This document shows, in pieces, positions 22,740 to 34,700 of a DNA stretch of 64,000 nt. Numbering within the stretch: position 1 is the first letter of the stretch; the number at the start of each line of letters is the position of its first letter. A program made the position numbers and the translations under genes. The notes beneath the pieces are model-generated. The model was not told the DNA's origin, did no database searches, and saw nothing but the letters and a program-made list of their open reading frames with translations. The stretch is taken from positions 10,424,459 to 10,488,458 of the forward strand of contig JARWKL010000003.1 of NCBI GenBank assembly GCA_029961685.1, given 5' to 3'. The DNA comes from Aristolochia californica. Lineage: Eukaryota > Streptophyta > Magnoliopsida > Piperales > Aristolochiaceae.

Positions 22740-25434
22740 TGTGAATACCACTAGGGTGACATCAATAACAAAACATCTTGTATTAATTGTGGTGTGTGCA
22801 TCATTTACTTTTTACTTCAATTTTCAACTTAGTGCACTTATTTTAAATTTTCAAAAACTTAATTCACTCCCGTCTTGAGAAGCCACATGGGCCAACAGTT
22901 GGTATCAAAGTAGGCTTTTATGTATTTTCAATCAACTTCTTACTTGATTTTAAATATTTGATTTCATGGCATCTCAGGACAAATCGCTCATTCCCAAAGG
23001 ACAATCGGAAAATTGCCACCCCCTCCCCCCATTATTTAATGGTGTAAATTATAAATATTGGAAGGTAAAAATGAAATTCTTCCTCTACTCCATGGATTGG
23101 GACATTTGGCATATGGCCAAGAATGACCTATTTGAGCCACAAAAATTAGAAGAGGGTCATCTTGTCACCTAGAAGTTTAATGAGTTAACTAGGGAAGATA
23201 AAGAGCAACTCCAAACAAACAATAAAGCAATTAACTTATTGTTATGTGCCTTAGGTCAGAATGGTTCAATCGGGTCTCTACGTACAATATCGAAAAAAAT
23301 ATGGAATAAACTTGAAACAACCCACAAAGGGAACACTAAAGCCATAGACTCCAGAATTAGTTTATTGATAGCCAATATGATGAATTCAAAATAAAAATGG
23401 GAGAATCAATACCCGATTGAACTCTAGCTTTACTCATATCATAAAGGAATTGAACATTCTAGGAGAGGAAATTTCCTTTGTACATCCAATATGACAAGCT
23501 TCTTGAAACACTTTTAAAGTCATTGGGCGTTAGGAAGACAACCATTCAAGAGAATGCTAATTTTAGAACAATGAGATCGAAAGAGCTACTTGGGAGCCTC
23601 CTAGCATATGAGAAGGAACCCAAAGAAAAAGAGGAAGAGCTACCTTAGAGGAATACTCTTGCTCTTAAGGCTAAATCTAGTGTGAATAATGACACTAATT
23701 AAGAAAGCTCCAGTGAGATGGGCTTTATCACTAGGCATCTTCAAAAGATGTATAGAAAGAAGAAATTTTTTAGAAGAGTTCAATTCAGTAATCAAAATGA
23801 TAAATCATTCTTAAAAAAAAATGGTTGTTATGAGTGTGGGAAACTAGGGCATAGTAGAAACAAATTGCCCAAATTTAAAAGGTAGAGCCCCATCCACAGA
23901 CAAAGATCCAAAGAATAAGAAGAAGAAGGTATTGACCTTAGTTTGGGATGCAATGGAAGAAGACTCCAACCATTCCGAGGAAGAAGAGTCCAACCATTCC
24001 GAGGAAGAAGAGAGTGGCATAGGTCTCATGGCCATTAAGGATGATGACTCCACTACTTTGGAAGAGGTAAGTGACTTTGACTATGAAAATGAGCTTGAAC
24101 TTCTTTTAGAAAAAATCAACTCATAGTCTAGATAAATACAAATAAAAATGTAATGCTAAAAAACGTGGGATTGAAAAGATCAAGAGTGAGATTGTTTCCT
24201 TGAAAGAAGAAAATGAAAGCCATGTGTCTAACGCCTCAAGAAAAAATAGTGTGATAGATAAACTCTCTTGTGACATACTAGTTTACGAGAAGAAGAGTAT
24301 TGAGCTAGAAGAACAATTCAAAACTCTATCACAAAAGAACACACTTAGGAGGAAAGTTGACAAGAACAAGAAATGGCAAAACATGAAGCTCACTCTCATT
24401 CCTCACATTAGCTGCTACTATTGTAATGAGTTGGAACATTTTGCCCATATTTTCCAAATCAAATTTTAATTGGCAATCAAATAAAGCTGACTACCCAAAA
24501 CAACCAATAGGGTTGTGGTAACCCACAAAACCATGATAAACAAGTTTGGATGCCCAAATCACCTAGTGGTTCAAATATTTTCCCAAAGGAACCCAACCTG
24601 AATGAGGTTTCTAAGGGTTGATCTTTTTTTTTTTTTTTTATGTAGGTATGTCTTTGAGCCAAAGCACCCAAATAATTATGGATCTTAAATAGCGGGTGCT
24701 TGAGGCACATGACCGATCATAAAAAAAAGTTTATTGAATTCAAACCAAAAGGCGATGCTCTTGTAACTTTTGGAGACTATAGCAAAGGTACCATCAAAGG
24801 ACTTGACAAAATAGGTACCTCCAACTCTTTCATATTTTGTGTCTATTATGTTGAAGGATTGATGCATGATTTACTTATCATGCATCAATTTTGTGACAAA
24901 GGACACATGCTTAATAAAGAATGAGAATGATGAACTAGTTCTAGAGGGACATAGAAATAGAAGTTTCTATCTTGTGAACATAATTGACTTACCCTCAACT
25001 AGTGCCATCTTTTTGGGTGAAAATTTTGATGAATCTTGGTTATGGCATATGAGGCTAGGTGACATAGGAATAGATATCTTGAACAAATTAGTGAAGAAAA
25101 ATCTAGTGAGAGGACTACCAAACCAAAAATTTATAAGAAACCTTGTGTGCTTGTCAACTTGGAAAGCAACAAAAAAGTGCTTTCATGGCTAAGAATGTAG
25201 TTTCCACCTCTTGAAGTCTTCAACTAATCCACATGGATTCAGTTGGAACTACTTGAACCCTAAGCTTAAATGGAAAGTGTCTCACCTTAGTGGTTGTAGA
25301 TGATTATTCTAGATTCAAATGGGTAGATTTCCTAGTACATAAGGATGTTGCTTTTCTAGCCTTTATAAAGCAATTTGAAAAATAAAAAAGAATAAGGTTG
25401 TAGCATTATCAAAATTAGGAGTGTCCATGGAGGA
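22740..25434 (+). mobile_element. Decayed Copia retrotransposon, 5' part, interrupted in integrase
   Basis: A primer-site-like TTGGTATCAAAG at about 22901-22912 follows an LTR-like end. Gag begins at 22966 (MASQDKSLIPKGQ) with the usual PPLFNGVNYKYWKVKMKFFL block; stops and frameshifts occur from 23170 on. Then come a zinc-knuckle remnant (CYECGKLGHSRN, about 23827), an acidic stretch with two NHSEEEES repeats, a second knuckle (CYYCNELEHFAH, about 24410), a protease-end block (FIFCVYYVEGLMHDLL, about 24828) and GAG-pre-integrase with LWHMRLGDIGIDIL (about 25040). The integrase frame is lost at 25434, where another LTR element inserted. The sister copy at 48600-51330 shows what should follow. 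Not functional. Confidence 0.85.
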
Positions 25435-25809
25435 TGTTGATTCCTAGGAGGAACACACAAACACAAGAGATCTCAAGAGAAGGAGAGAAGAGAGGAACTC
25501 TAACTCTTGGAAGAGAGGAGAGAAGAAACCAAGGGAGAGAAAGAAGAGGCAAAGATAGAGAGGTGTATAGACGAATTTGAGCCAAGAGGAAAATGCTTGA
25601 ATACTCTACCCCATACCTTAAGGTTATATTTATGGTTGTGGGAAGGGGTTTACAATAACTATAATGCCCTTAGGGTTTCATGCTTCAAAAGGAAAAATAC
25701 ATAAAAGGACATCCAACAACTTGCATAATTATAATTATATGTCATATTTATGGAAGTTCTTCTTATTTACTAGTCATGCTACCCCTACACATGTGGGTGT
25801 CTTTTAACA
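25435..25809 (-). repeat. LTR of a minus-strand element inserted in the Copia integrase
   Basis: It starts TGTTGATTCCTAGG and ends TTTTAACA on the plus strand. Immediately right, CCCCCCTCAAGCTGG is the reverse complement of a polypurine tract (CCAGCTTGAGGGGGG), so this is the 3' LTR of a minus-strand element whose interior lies to the right. It shares the phrase ACTATAATGCCCTTAGGG with the LTR at 4544-4932. The sequence to its left reads into Copia integrase and is cut off here. Confidence 0.75.
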
Positions 25810-26444
25810 CCCCCCTCAAGCTGGTGTTTGTACTTCCATTTTGTAAATAATCTTGGTCAAGAAACTTGTATGCTTGAAAAAAAATTGATTGTCTTTCTTT
25901 TATTCATCTTGTCTTGTTCACATCTTGCTTGTAGTCTTCATCTTGTTCTCATCTTATTCTCCCCCTTGGATATTCTAGTCACATATAATTTGATTACCAC
26001 AACACGTGGAATTCTTTACTGTGGATTATACTTCTTCTTCTTTTTAAACGTGGAATTCAAAAGAAGGCGCTACCACTGCAACACTCAACTTCCAATGTGA
26101 ATTCTTACACGTAAAGAAAATACGAAGAGGACATACATAACATCAATAAAGTAATGAATGTGACATGACTTGATTTAGCTTGTGGAGTCATTCATGGTAG
26201 ATTCTGTCACCGACCCCATCATTCTTCCTTCCCCTTTAATTCTCCCCCTCCAGTTGGGAGGTAATGGCAATGATCCCAACTTGAAAAAAAAATTGTTGTA
26301 ACTATCTCCTCCTTCAAGGTGTCCCAAGGATAAGAACTCAATCAAACACAAACTCTCAAAAATTAAAAAACATAGGTGATAAATCAAGAATCAAAAACTC
26401 AAATGATTTCAAACAAAATAGTGAGAATAATCACTAAAGAGGAT
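25810..26444 (-). mobile_element. Internal remnant of the inserted minus-strand element
   Basis: This runs from the reversed polypurine tract at 25810 to the next LTR. No coding domain is recognisable. CACGTGGAATTC near 26003 and AACGTGGAATTC near 26047 resemble LTR-edge phrases of this family. The 5' LTR of the element could not be found. Confidence 0.4.
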
Positions 26445-26803
26445 ATGGAAGAATGAGGTTATGGACTTGTATCCTAACCATCACTCTGAAGCTCTATTTA
26501 TAAATGAATAAAGGTCCAATATTATAATTATGCCTTTCAGCCTAGAGGAGTGAAGAAGAAACAAGAAACTTAAAACTAATTATATCAATGTCATCGTTAT
26601 GAGATGACTTCTCATTCACCATTATGCCACCTCTCTTGGACATGTGGGCTTTCCTTGGTTGTGTGGGCTTAAGCTCGTCTTCTAACACACCTCTTTTGGA
26701 TGTGTGGGTTTTCCTTGGTTGTGTGGGCTTAAGCTCATCTTCTAACACACCTCTTTTGGATGTGTGGGTCGTAGTCGTGTGGGATTGAGCCCATCTTCTA
26801 ACA
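26445..26803 (-). repeat. 3' LTR of a coding-poor minus-strand element, with an internally amplified end
   Basis: From about 26448 (GGAAGAATGAGGTTATGGAC) the sequence follows the LTR at 28418-28729, including CTCTATTTATAAATGAATA and ATGAGATGACTTCT. It ends CATCTTCTAACA at 26803, and 26804-26817 (CTCCCCCTCAAGCT) is the reverse of a polypurine tract, which makes this the 3' LTR. The left edge is uncertain because similarity stops before the expected TGTTGA start. The last part holds a tandem 60-bp duplication. Confidence 0.7.
26641..26760. repeat. Tandem 60-bp duplication at the LTR terminus
   Basis: 26641-26700 and 26701-26760 are almost identical: both contain GGTTGTGTGGGCTTAAGCTC and TCTTCTAACACACCTCTT. 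Each copy carries the LTR terminal word TTCTAACA, and a third partial copy (from 26761) provides the terminus actually used at 26803. Confidence 0.92.
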
Positions 26804-28417
26804 CTCCCCCTCAAGCTGGGGGTGAGAGAACATAAAAAACACCCATCTTGTTGCAAATAGTGGATAAAATCTTCTCGTATAAAAATGTCAATCCATCTCA
26901 ATTACATCATATCTTCCAACACTCCCCTCAAGTTGGTGATCTATTTGTTCTTTCCAAGAAACCCAACATGCACAATATAATGACGAGAAAAGAAAAATTA
27001 CTCCTAGCCATATGACAAAGCTCCATACTCCAGTCAAAATGGTCATAATGTTAAACACTCTCTCCTTGATTTTAGACAGAAAAGTAGCCCAATTGTGGGG
27101 CACAACAAAAAGGCTACTCATTTTCTAAATGTACCTAAAAAAAACACATCTTGGGTGAAAAATAGAATTGACTCAAGCTGGATGTTGGGCACACTCCTAT
27201 ACTTTGTAGGCAATGGGTTTATAGGCATTGCTCATAAATGATTTTAACAAGTAATAAGAGGGTAAGGGGGAATCACCAGAAGATAATATGCCAGGGGCTA
27301 CCATGTGCTTTCTTCATCAGAATAACTAATGTTGATAACAGTCAACTGCCAAAAAGTCCTTCTTCAATAATAATGCCTCAATCAAAGAGACACAATAGCA
27401 GTAACGGATATGGGTATGGGCCCAAATTATGAGAGTCCTTAAGAGTAATAAGGACACAAGAAATAACCCGCAAGGAGTCCATCCTTGAATAAATAACTGA
27501 GTAATAAGTTGTCGAATCCAAGATAATAATCCGGATCAATAAATGAGTCACGCCTAGTTAGGGGACCGAGTTGAGATAGCCAAGTTAGGCTGACCCGGAC
27601 CGAGTTGATCCAGTAGAACAACAAATAATATGGTGGCTGAATTAAGTCAGGCTGACTCAAGTCCGAGTTGATCCGTGTTAACTGGGCATAACAAAGGAAG
27701 CAACGCTTTGGTTGCTAGTTCGTTGGGTTAACTCGACCGATTTTGGTATGATGACTCAATTAAAATAGAGCTAGTGAAGCTCAATAACAAAACAATATCT
27801 TTGTCTTCCTCGCAATGCCAATGCCACAACAAAACCATTAGAGATACAACGAGATAACCAGAGATCCCGGAGAAGCAGCGGCAAAGAAAAACAACAAAGG
27901 AAACTTTCTGAAATAAATGAATCCAATAGAGAGAGGATTAACAACAACTTAACTCAAAAATATTGTCTAATTACTGGAGAGATTATCGAAAAAATATGAT
28001 TCAGAGTCAACTTGGAAAGATACCAAAAAGTAGCAATACTGGAAAGACACCAATCAATAAGCAAATGAGGAGATATCTTCAAGATTAATAGCCCTAATAT
28101 CTCGAAGAAGCAACATCAAGTGAAGGAACTTTCTGAAAAACAACAACGCGATCTCGGATTACTTTTCAAAAGAGATTTTCGATCGCCTATAATGAGATGG
28201 ATGATAAAATACCAAGATTAAATCCAACAGGAGCAAATTAGTTTCCAAAAAATAATAACCAAGATTAGTTCCCATAGAGCTGGTAAAATTCAGTGGTGAA
28301 GTAGAATTTTCGATGTTGTCTTCTCCAACAACAACAATGTAATAACAATCGTAATGACGTAATAATGAGACGACAACGACGAGCAGCGGTGAGCAAGTTC
28401 TGAAGACGAAGAACCAA
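26804..28417 (-). mobile_element. Internal region of the coding-poor minus-strand element
   Basis: No gag or pol domain is visible in 1.6 kb. A second reversed polypurine/LTR boundary (TCTTCCAACACTCCCCTCAAG, 26911-26931) suggests an extra partial LTR just inside. Around 27540-27740, phrases of the type GACCGAGTTGATCCAG and GAGTTGATCCGTGTTAAC recur, resembling the GGTTAACTCGGACC phrases in the element at 1057-3108. The right end meets the LTR at 28418. Confidence 0.55.
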
Positions 28418-28729
28418 TGTTGATTTTCAGGACTCCATGGATTATGCCATAGAGAAAAGGAGAGAAGGCATGTTGGGGAGAAAATAGGAGGAAGAATGAG
28501 GTTATGGACTTGTGTCCTAACCCTCCCCCTGAAGCTCTATTTATAAATGAATATAGGTCCACTATTACAATTATGCTCTTCACCCTATAAGAGTACAGAA
28601 GAGACAAGAAACTTAAACTAATTACATAAGTACCATCTTTATGAGATGACTTCTTATTTACTATTATGCCACCTCTGTTGGACATGTGGGCTTTCTTTGG
28701 TCGTGTGGGTTTAAGCCCATCTTCTAACA
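28418..28729 (-). repeat. 5' LTR of the coding-poor minus-strand element
   Basis: Plus-strand ends are TGTTGATTTTCAGGACTCC and CATCTTCTAACA (312 bp). It shares its body with 26445-26803 and, in opposite orientation, with 30240-30566. A TATA-like CTCTATTTATAAATGAATA lies in the middle, reading correctly on the minus strand. Confidence 0.75.
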
Positions 28730-30094
28730 AGTTTTTCATACTTAGTTTTAGAATTATAATTTCACCAAGAAATAAATTTTAAACTTCACCAACAATAAAT
28801 CACTATTTTTTTTAATTTTAAAATTTTCCATAATTATTCTTGGGAAAATTATTTAGCAAAGAAATATATACATTTCTCATCAATTTTTAATTTCATCGAG
28901 AATATGTCCCTATTTTGCTTTAGTTTTTCAAAAATTTCTTGTCTTATTCTAGGCAAAATTATTTTTCATTGATTTTTAATTTCATCAAGACTAAGTCACT
29001 ATTTATTTTTTTATTTTAATTTTTTCATATTTATTATTGGAAAAATAATTTCACCAAAAAATTTAAATATTGACAAATTTTTAGTTTCATTGAGAATAAA
29101 TATTTTTTAGCTTTTTTAATTTTCTATATTTATTTTCAGCAAAATTATTTCACTGAGAAATATATACATGCTTTAGTGATTCTTTATTTTTTCTGGGCAT
29201 AAGTCAAACTCTACTTTGTTTTAGTTTTTATAAAAAAATATTCTTATCCTCAGTGAAATTATTTCACTGAGAAATATGTACATTTCTTGGCAAATTTTAG
29301 TTTTACTTGGAAAATTTACTAATTTTTTTAATTTTCAAAAACTTTACATACTTTTCTTTACGAAAATATTTCATAAAGAAAGTATATATTTCTTGGTGAT
29401 TTTTTAATTTTTCAAAAAAAATAAGTCACTATTTTGTTTTAGTTTTTTTTTAAATTCATATTTATTCTTGGCAAAATAATTTCATCAAGAAATTTATGTA
29501 TTTCTTTGTATTTTTAATTTCGTTCAGAATAAATCACTATTTTGTTTCCTTTTCATTTAATATACTTATTCTCTACGGAAATATTTCACTAAAAAATATA
29601 TACATTTCTTGACGATTTCTAATTTCCTTTTGAAAAAGTTACTTTTTCTAAAATTTCCATAATTATTTTGAAAAATATTTTACCAAAAAATATAACTCTT
29701 CTCATTGATTTTTAATTTAATTGAGAAAAGTCACTATTTTATTTTATTTAAAAAATCGTTACTTTTTCTCATCAAAATTATTTTTAATTTTGCCAAGAAT
29801 AAGTCTATTTTTTTAAATAATTTCATACTTATTCTTTGCAAAATTATTTCGCTAAGAAGTGTATATATTTCTTGGAGATTTTTAATTATGTCGAGAATAT
29901 GTGGTTCCAGCTATTTAGTGGGAATTTTTTTCTCGAAAAAATTCAATTTTCACCAAGATACGTATATTATTCTCATCAAAATTAATTTATCTAGGAAAAG
30001 TGCATAGTTTTTCGGTGAACTTGATTTTTGTCGAGAAATAAGGTTTTTTCTTACGAGAATAATTTCACCAAGAAAAGTCAATTTTCTTGTAGTG
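28730..30094. mobile_element. CACTA (En/Spm) element end with about a dozen degenerate ~105-bp repeats
   Basis: The right end, TTTTCTTGTAGTG at 30082-30094, is the reverse complement of the plant CACTA terminus CACTACAAGAAAA. To its left for about 1.35 kb, a unit built on GCAAAATTATTTCACTGAGAA, ATATATACATTTCTTGG and TTTTTAATTTC..GAGAATAAGTCACTATTTT recurs roughly every 100-115 bp (near 28850, 28955, 29045, 29145, 29255, 29360, 29475, 29575, 29670, 29780, 29840, 30060). The word CACCAAGAAA next to the terminus is part of the same unit. No transposase is seen, and the left end is not visible because an LTR abuts at 28729. Confidence 0.75.
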
Positions 30095-30239
30095 AGTGGA
30101 CTTGACACAAGTGGCTTGAGACACTAACTAGGGGTATAGGTCTACTAGAATTTGAACTAAATAATGGGGACAAATGGTTAGGCTACTTAGATAGAACTAG
30201 TGTAACGAAGGATGAAATTGTTGTAGGTGTAACTGGATA

Positions 30240-30566
30240 GTTAGGGGTTAAAATAGTAAAGGAATGCCCACACATCCAAGAGAGGTGGAAGATGAGCTCA
30301 AACCCATAGACTAAGGAGAGGCCCATAAGCCCACACAGTGATGACATGATGGTAAATAAAAAATTATCTCATAAAGATGACATCGATGTAATTAGTTTTA
30401 GTTTTAGAGGTATTATTGTAATATTATAATCTTATTCATCTATAAATCGAGCCTCAGGAGGAGGGTTAGGACACAAGTCCATAACCTCTTTCTTCTCTTA
30501 TTTTTTCCATCATGTTGTCTTTCTTTTTCTCCATGAGCTAAATCCATAGAGTCCTGAATATCAACA
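30240..30566 (+). repeat. LTR in plus orientation, same family as 26445 and 28418
   Basis: It contains GCCCACACATCC, ATCTCATAAAGATGAC, CATCTATAAATCGAGCCTCAGG and GGACACAAGTCCATAACCTC, and ends CATAGAGTCCTGAATATCAACA, matching the reverse complement of 28418-28729. The left edge is blurred and is set approximately. Confidence 0.65.
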
Positions 30567-31445
30567 TTGAATTGTATTTATGCTTGTTTTTTAATTACAT
30601 AAAAATATTAGTTTTAATTTGATATTTTCAATTCACCCCTCTTTTGAAAAGTCACATGGACCTTTAATTGGTATCAGAGAAACCCTAATTTAAGGTTTGA
30701 AAAGTTGTTTTGGAAAGTAATCTATAGTTCAATTGTGTTCAGGATTACTTCCATACTAGTAATTATTTTGCTTTTTCCTTGGCTAATTAACATTGGTTAT
30801 TGGCTGATTAGAGTTTTGTCTTAAACTCTACAAGGAGAAGCAAAAAAAAAAAAAAAAAAAAAAAAGAACCATGAACGTTCGCTTTCTTCTCCTTGCTTGA
30901 TTGTTGAATTCAATGTGTTGTTAGTGCTAAGGTTTGCTTTCCATAACATCAAATATTTGTTGTTTTAATTCAATCTTGTCCTCTTCCTTCAAAAGCTCAT
31001 TCAAGAGAACTGGTTTTCAAAAAAAAAAAAAAAATTGTATAGTCATCATGTCCGAATTTTTTAACACTTATTCATCTTCTAAATTTGTTGATTTCAGCAA
31101 AGATCATCCTTTAGAGATTACCACAATTCCACTAAAATGATTGAAACATTATTTGTCTTGGTCCCAATATGTGAAACTAGATACTTTTTTGGGCATATAA
31201 CTTAGCCACCATTGCATATAGATGAACCCTATTACCACAAAAATGGTGAAGGAAAGATACCCTAGTTATCAATTGGCCGATAATAGTACAAAAAAACTCG
31301 TGATTTATAATGTGGTACACTAAGAGATAACGAAAGTAATGGGAGACACATATTTTGTATTATATTCTACTTCTGATAGTCTTCAAAAGATTTATGACAT
31401 TTTTCAAGAAATGTACAATAGAACATATAAAAACAAATTATAGGC
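30567..31445 (+). mobile_element. 5' fragment of a Copia element with gag remnant
   Basis: TTGGTATCAGAG at about 30670-30681 is a tRNA-Met-type primer site. A 24-base poly-A lies at 30841-30865. Gag starts at ATG 31048 (MSEFFNTYSSSKFVDFSKDH) and continues through HYLSWSQYVKL with in-frame stops until about 31440, where it breaks off about 300 bp before the next gene. The same gag family is encoded on the minus strand starting at 39636. Confidence 0.75.
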
Positions 31446-31759
31446 TTGGATATTGACCAAATTATTTGAATTATCATAGTGCTTAGAGCTAGCTGTTTCT
31501 CCTTTAGCAAGATTGGAACCTTTCTCTTTTTTGTCTTTCCCCTTCCGTATCCGATAAAACAAGAAAATTTTTATTTGTTTCTGTTCGTTCACTGGTGAAT
31601 TGTGAACTATCCAATTCCATCCATTCCCTGCCGCAGACTTCCTCGTTCCTCCATCCTCTCAATCTCTCTATCTTTTCTGTACTAATATTCTGCATTCTAC
31701 TAATTGAATAAGAAAAACGGAAAAAGGAAAGACACTGAGGCGAAAAATTGGAGCCGAAA

Positions 31760-34700
31760 ATGCTTGCGAAACATACGGCGAGTCAGACTCCGGACTTCGA
31801 TCTACCCGAGGAGATGCTGGCGGTTCTTCCCTCTGACCCCTACGAGCAACTCGACATCGCCCGCAAAATCACCTCCATAGCCCTGGCGACACGCGTCTCC
31901 AAGCTCGAGTCTGAGGTATCGCTGCTGCTGCAACGAGTCCATGAGAAGGACGGATTAATTGAGGACCTGCGGCAGCAGATTGAAGCTCTCGATTCCTCAC
32001 TCGCTGAGGCGTCCGACAAATTAGCAAGACTAGACGAAGAAAAGGTCCGGAGCAGTTCACGATCCGTTTCGATGCTCTTCTCGGTTCCGTTTCCTGGATT
32101 CTAATTTGTCTCTGATGTATGGGTTGTGCAGGAGAATTTACTGCAGGAGAACGCGTCTTTATCTAGTACAGTAAAGAAGCTCCAGCGAGATGTTTCTAAG
32201 GTATCAGCTTTTACAATTTTCCGTTTTGGAAAATTGCAAAGGCATTAAGCGTTTCCCCGTTTAGTTTTAGACGGATTATAATCAACTTTCTAAGGTATCA
32301 GCTTTTACAATTTCCCGTTTTGGAAAATTGCAAAGGCATTAAGCGTTTCCCCGTTTAGTTTTATACGGATTATAATCAACTTCAAAAGCTGAAAATTCTT
32401 CCAACTCAATTCCATGAAATTCTTATCTTATTTTTGAAGATTAGTATCACTACAAAATCGGACAGCATAGCGGCACTTCAGGTTTTAACCTTAACCAGCA
32501 GATAGGAGTCCCCGGAAGAATACTATGATAGATTATCGGGTGCTATCTTTACATATTTTATGCTTTTGTACCTCTCCCCCTCGGGACTTTTTTCTTAATG
32601 GATCCTATCGTCTCATTTTCGTACAAAAGAAAAAGAATGCAACTTTGCATGTTTTAGTTTAATTTTTCCTATTATTTGAGAACATCTCTCACTTATGCTT
32701 CTGTTGGATTGCTGAAAATAAGTTTTCTTTCCTCATGGTCGATGTTTAAATCAGCTTGACCTTTTACTTGCTTTACCACTCGTGGAAGATTCTAGAATAG
32801 CAGCTATTGAACTTTCTTTTCTTCTGGGTGTTGGTAGCTTTAGCTGCCAAACTAGCTCCATTCTCATTTTTTTTTTCATAAACAATGAGGTTCCCTCATA
32901 CGAATGCCTTGGAGAATCAACTCTAATCTATCTTGTAACTACGAGAGCCTTTTTCATGTTTGAGCTAGATTTGCTTAATGAATTACTTCTGCTCAATAGT
33001 GCAGCTCTAACTAACTTTTAATGTCCTCTTTCCAGCAAAGGCCAAGTACTGGGGATATCTATTTGTCTGGTTGATTTAAATTTTTTAAGTTCTCTAATGT
33101 GATGCAATTGACTTATTGTTTCAGCTGGAAATCTTCAAGAAAACTCTCATGCAGTCACTTCAAGAAGAAGATGAGAGCTCTGTAAGTATTTGCTTTCCAA
33201 ATCCGTTACTGTTTATAATTTGAGAGGACCCCTTCCAACAAGGTTCCAAATTTCAGCTGAAGCTACTGCCTTGCTATTCCAGTCAGCGTGAAAACTAAGC
33301 AACACTAATGTCATTGTTCTTTTTTACAGCAATCAGGTGCTCCACCTGTTGCAGCGAAGCAAATACAAAGTCCATCTGGATCACTACTTGGGGGTAAGGC
33401 TTAAACCTTCTGCATATCAAAAGATTAATTTCCTATCATTTATTATATAGAACTTACATAACAGGATATAAAAAAGTAGTCATTTTTTATCACTGTCGAG
33501 GAAATTTTATTTTCTACTTCAGAAGATGGTGCAACATTTCCTTCTTTGAGGACTTCTTCAGCCCATAGACAATTCTCAGAAACCACAAGCTCGTTCTCGC
33601 AAGATGGAGGTTCAATTGAGATGGATGGTACGTTGAATGCCCTCGTTGAAAAATTAGTGATTGGTTTCATGTAGAAATATGTATAGAAGCTACATACTTC
33701 TACATCAATGTGCATATCAAAGTATCTAGTGAGATATTTGGACCGTGAATTTGTATAGTGAAGTTCATTAAGTTGTGGGCCTGGATTATTTGCATGGATG
33801 TGGTTTCATTTTCCAGGGTTAGATCCTCTTAAGAGAAGTACATCTGTCTTGATCTTGGAAATTCATTTACCATGTCTGTCTTCTCACTTTCTCTTGATGT
33901 CATTTCCGTGACAGCTTATAGACCTGGCATATCACATGGATTCGTATTAGCATCTCAGAGTAGCACACCAAAGATTACTCCTCCAGATTCCCCACATAGG
34001 TTTTCTACACCTGTATCACCCACAAGATCATCGAAGTCTGCATCACCCCGACGGCATTCCATCTCCTTCTCATCTACCAGAAGCATTGATGAGAGAGCGT
34101 CAATACTTTCTTCTCTGTCATCAAGTCACAGTTCAATGTCAGGTTCCCTTGAAACAGGATCCCAACCAGGTTAGCTCCCGAAGCTTCTGATGGACAATAT
34201 AATTGATAAAAGCCAATAATAAATTGGCACTGTAGAGTGATAGGAGTTTGTATATTTGGTAACCAGGTACTTTATTTTGTTGCCTTTGAAGAGACAGGGC
34301 AAATCATTTTGCTTTATATTGCTTGCAAGCAACAGCTGACCTCATTTATGTTTGTTTGGTCGAATTCATCTTGCAGCATTCAATGAAAACACCAAGCTCT
34401 TTAGGGGAGAATATGAACTTCATGTCCTCAAGATTATTTTTTACGGCATAATTTTATTTAGTTATGTTTCAGTTTTGAATATAAGTATGGCTGAAAAACA
34501 GTGGAGTTAATCTTAGTTCCCAATCCATCTATTTGTATCATATTTCTCTTCTTCGTTTTTAGGGCGAAGCAGAGTTGATGGAAAAGAATTCTTTCGCCAA
34601 GCTAGGTATGTAATGGCACCATTAACCTGTTTCATCTTTTAGTCATTCCTCCGTTTCAGCCAGTATTTGAGCTGCATTTTATGTAGTTTGATAAGTCTTA

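Noticed and set aside
26641..26803. CRISPR-like regular repeats
   Set aside because: The unit is a plain tandem duplication with no spacers, in a eukaryotic LTR.
30841..30865. Poly-A run as the tail of a LINE or processed copy
   Set aside because: It lies inside the leader of a Copia element between primer site and gag, with no coding sequence before it.
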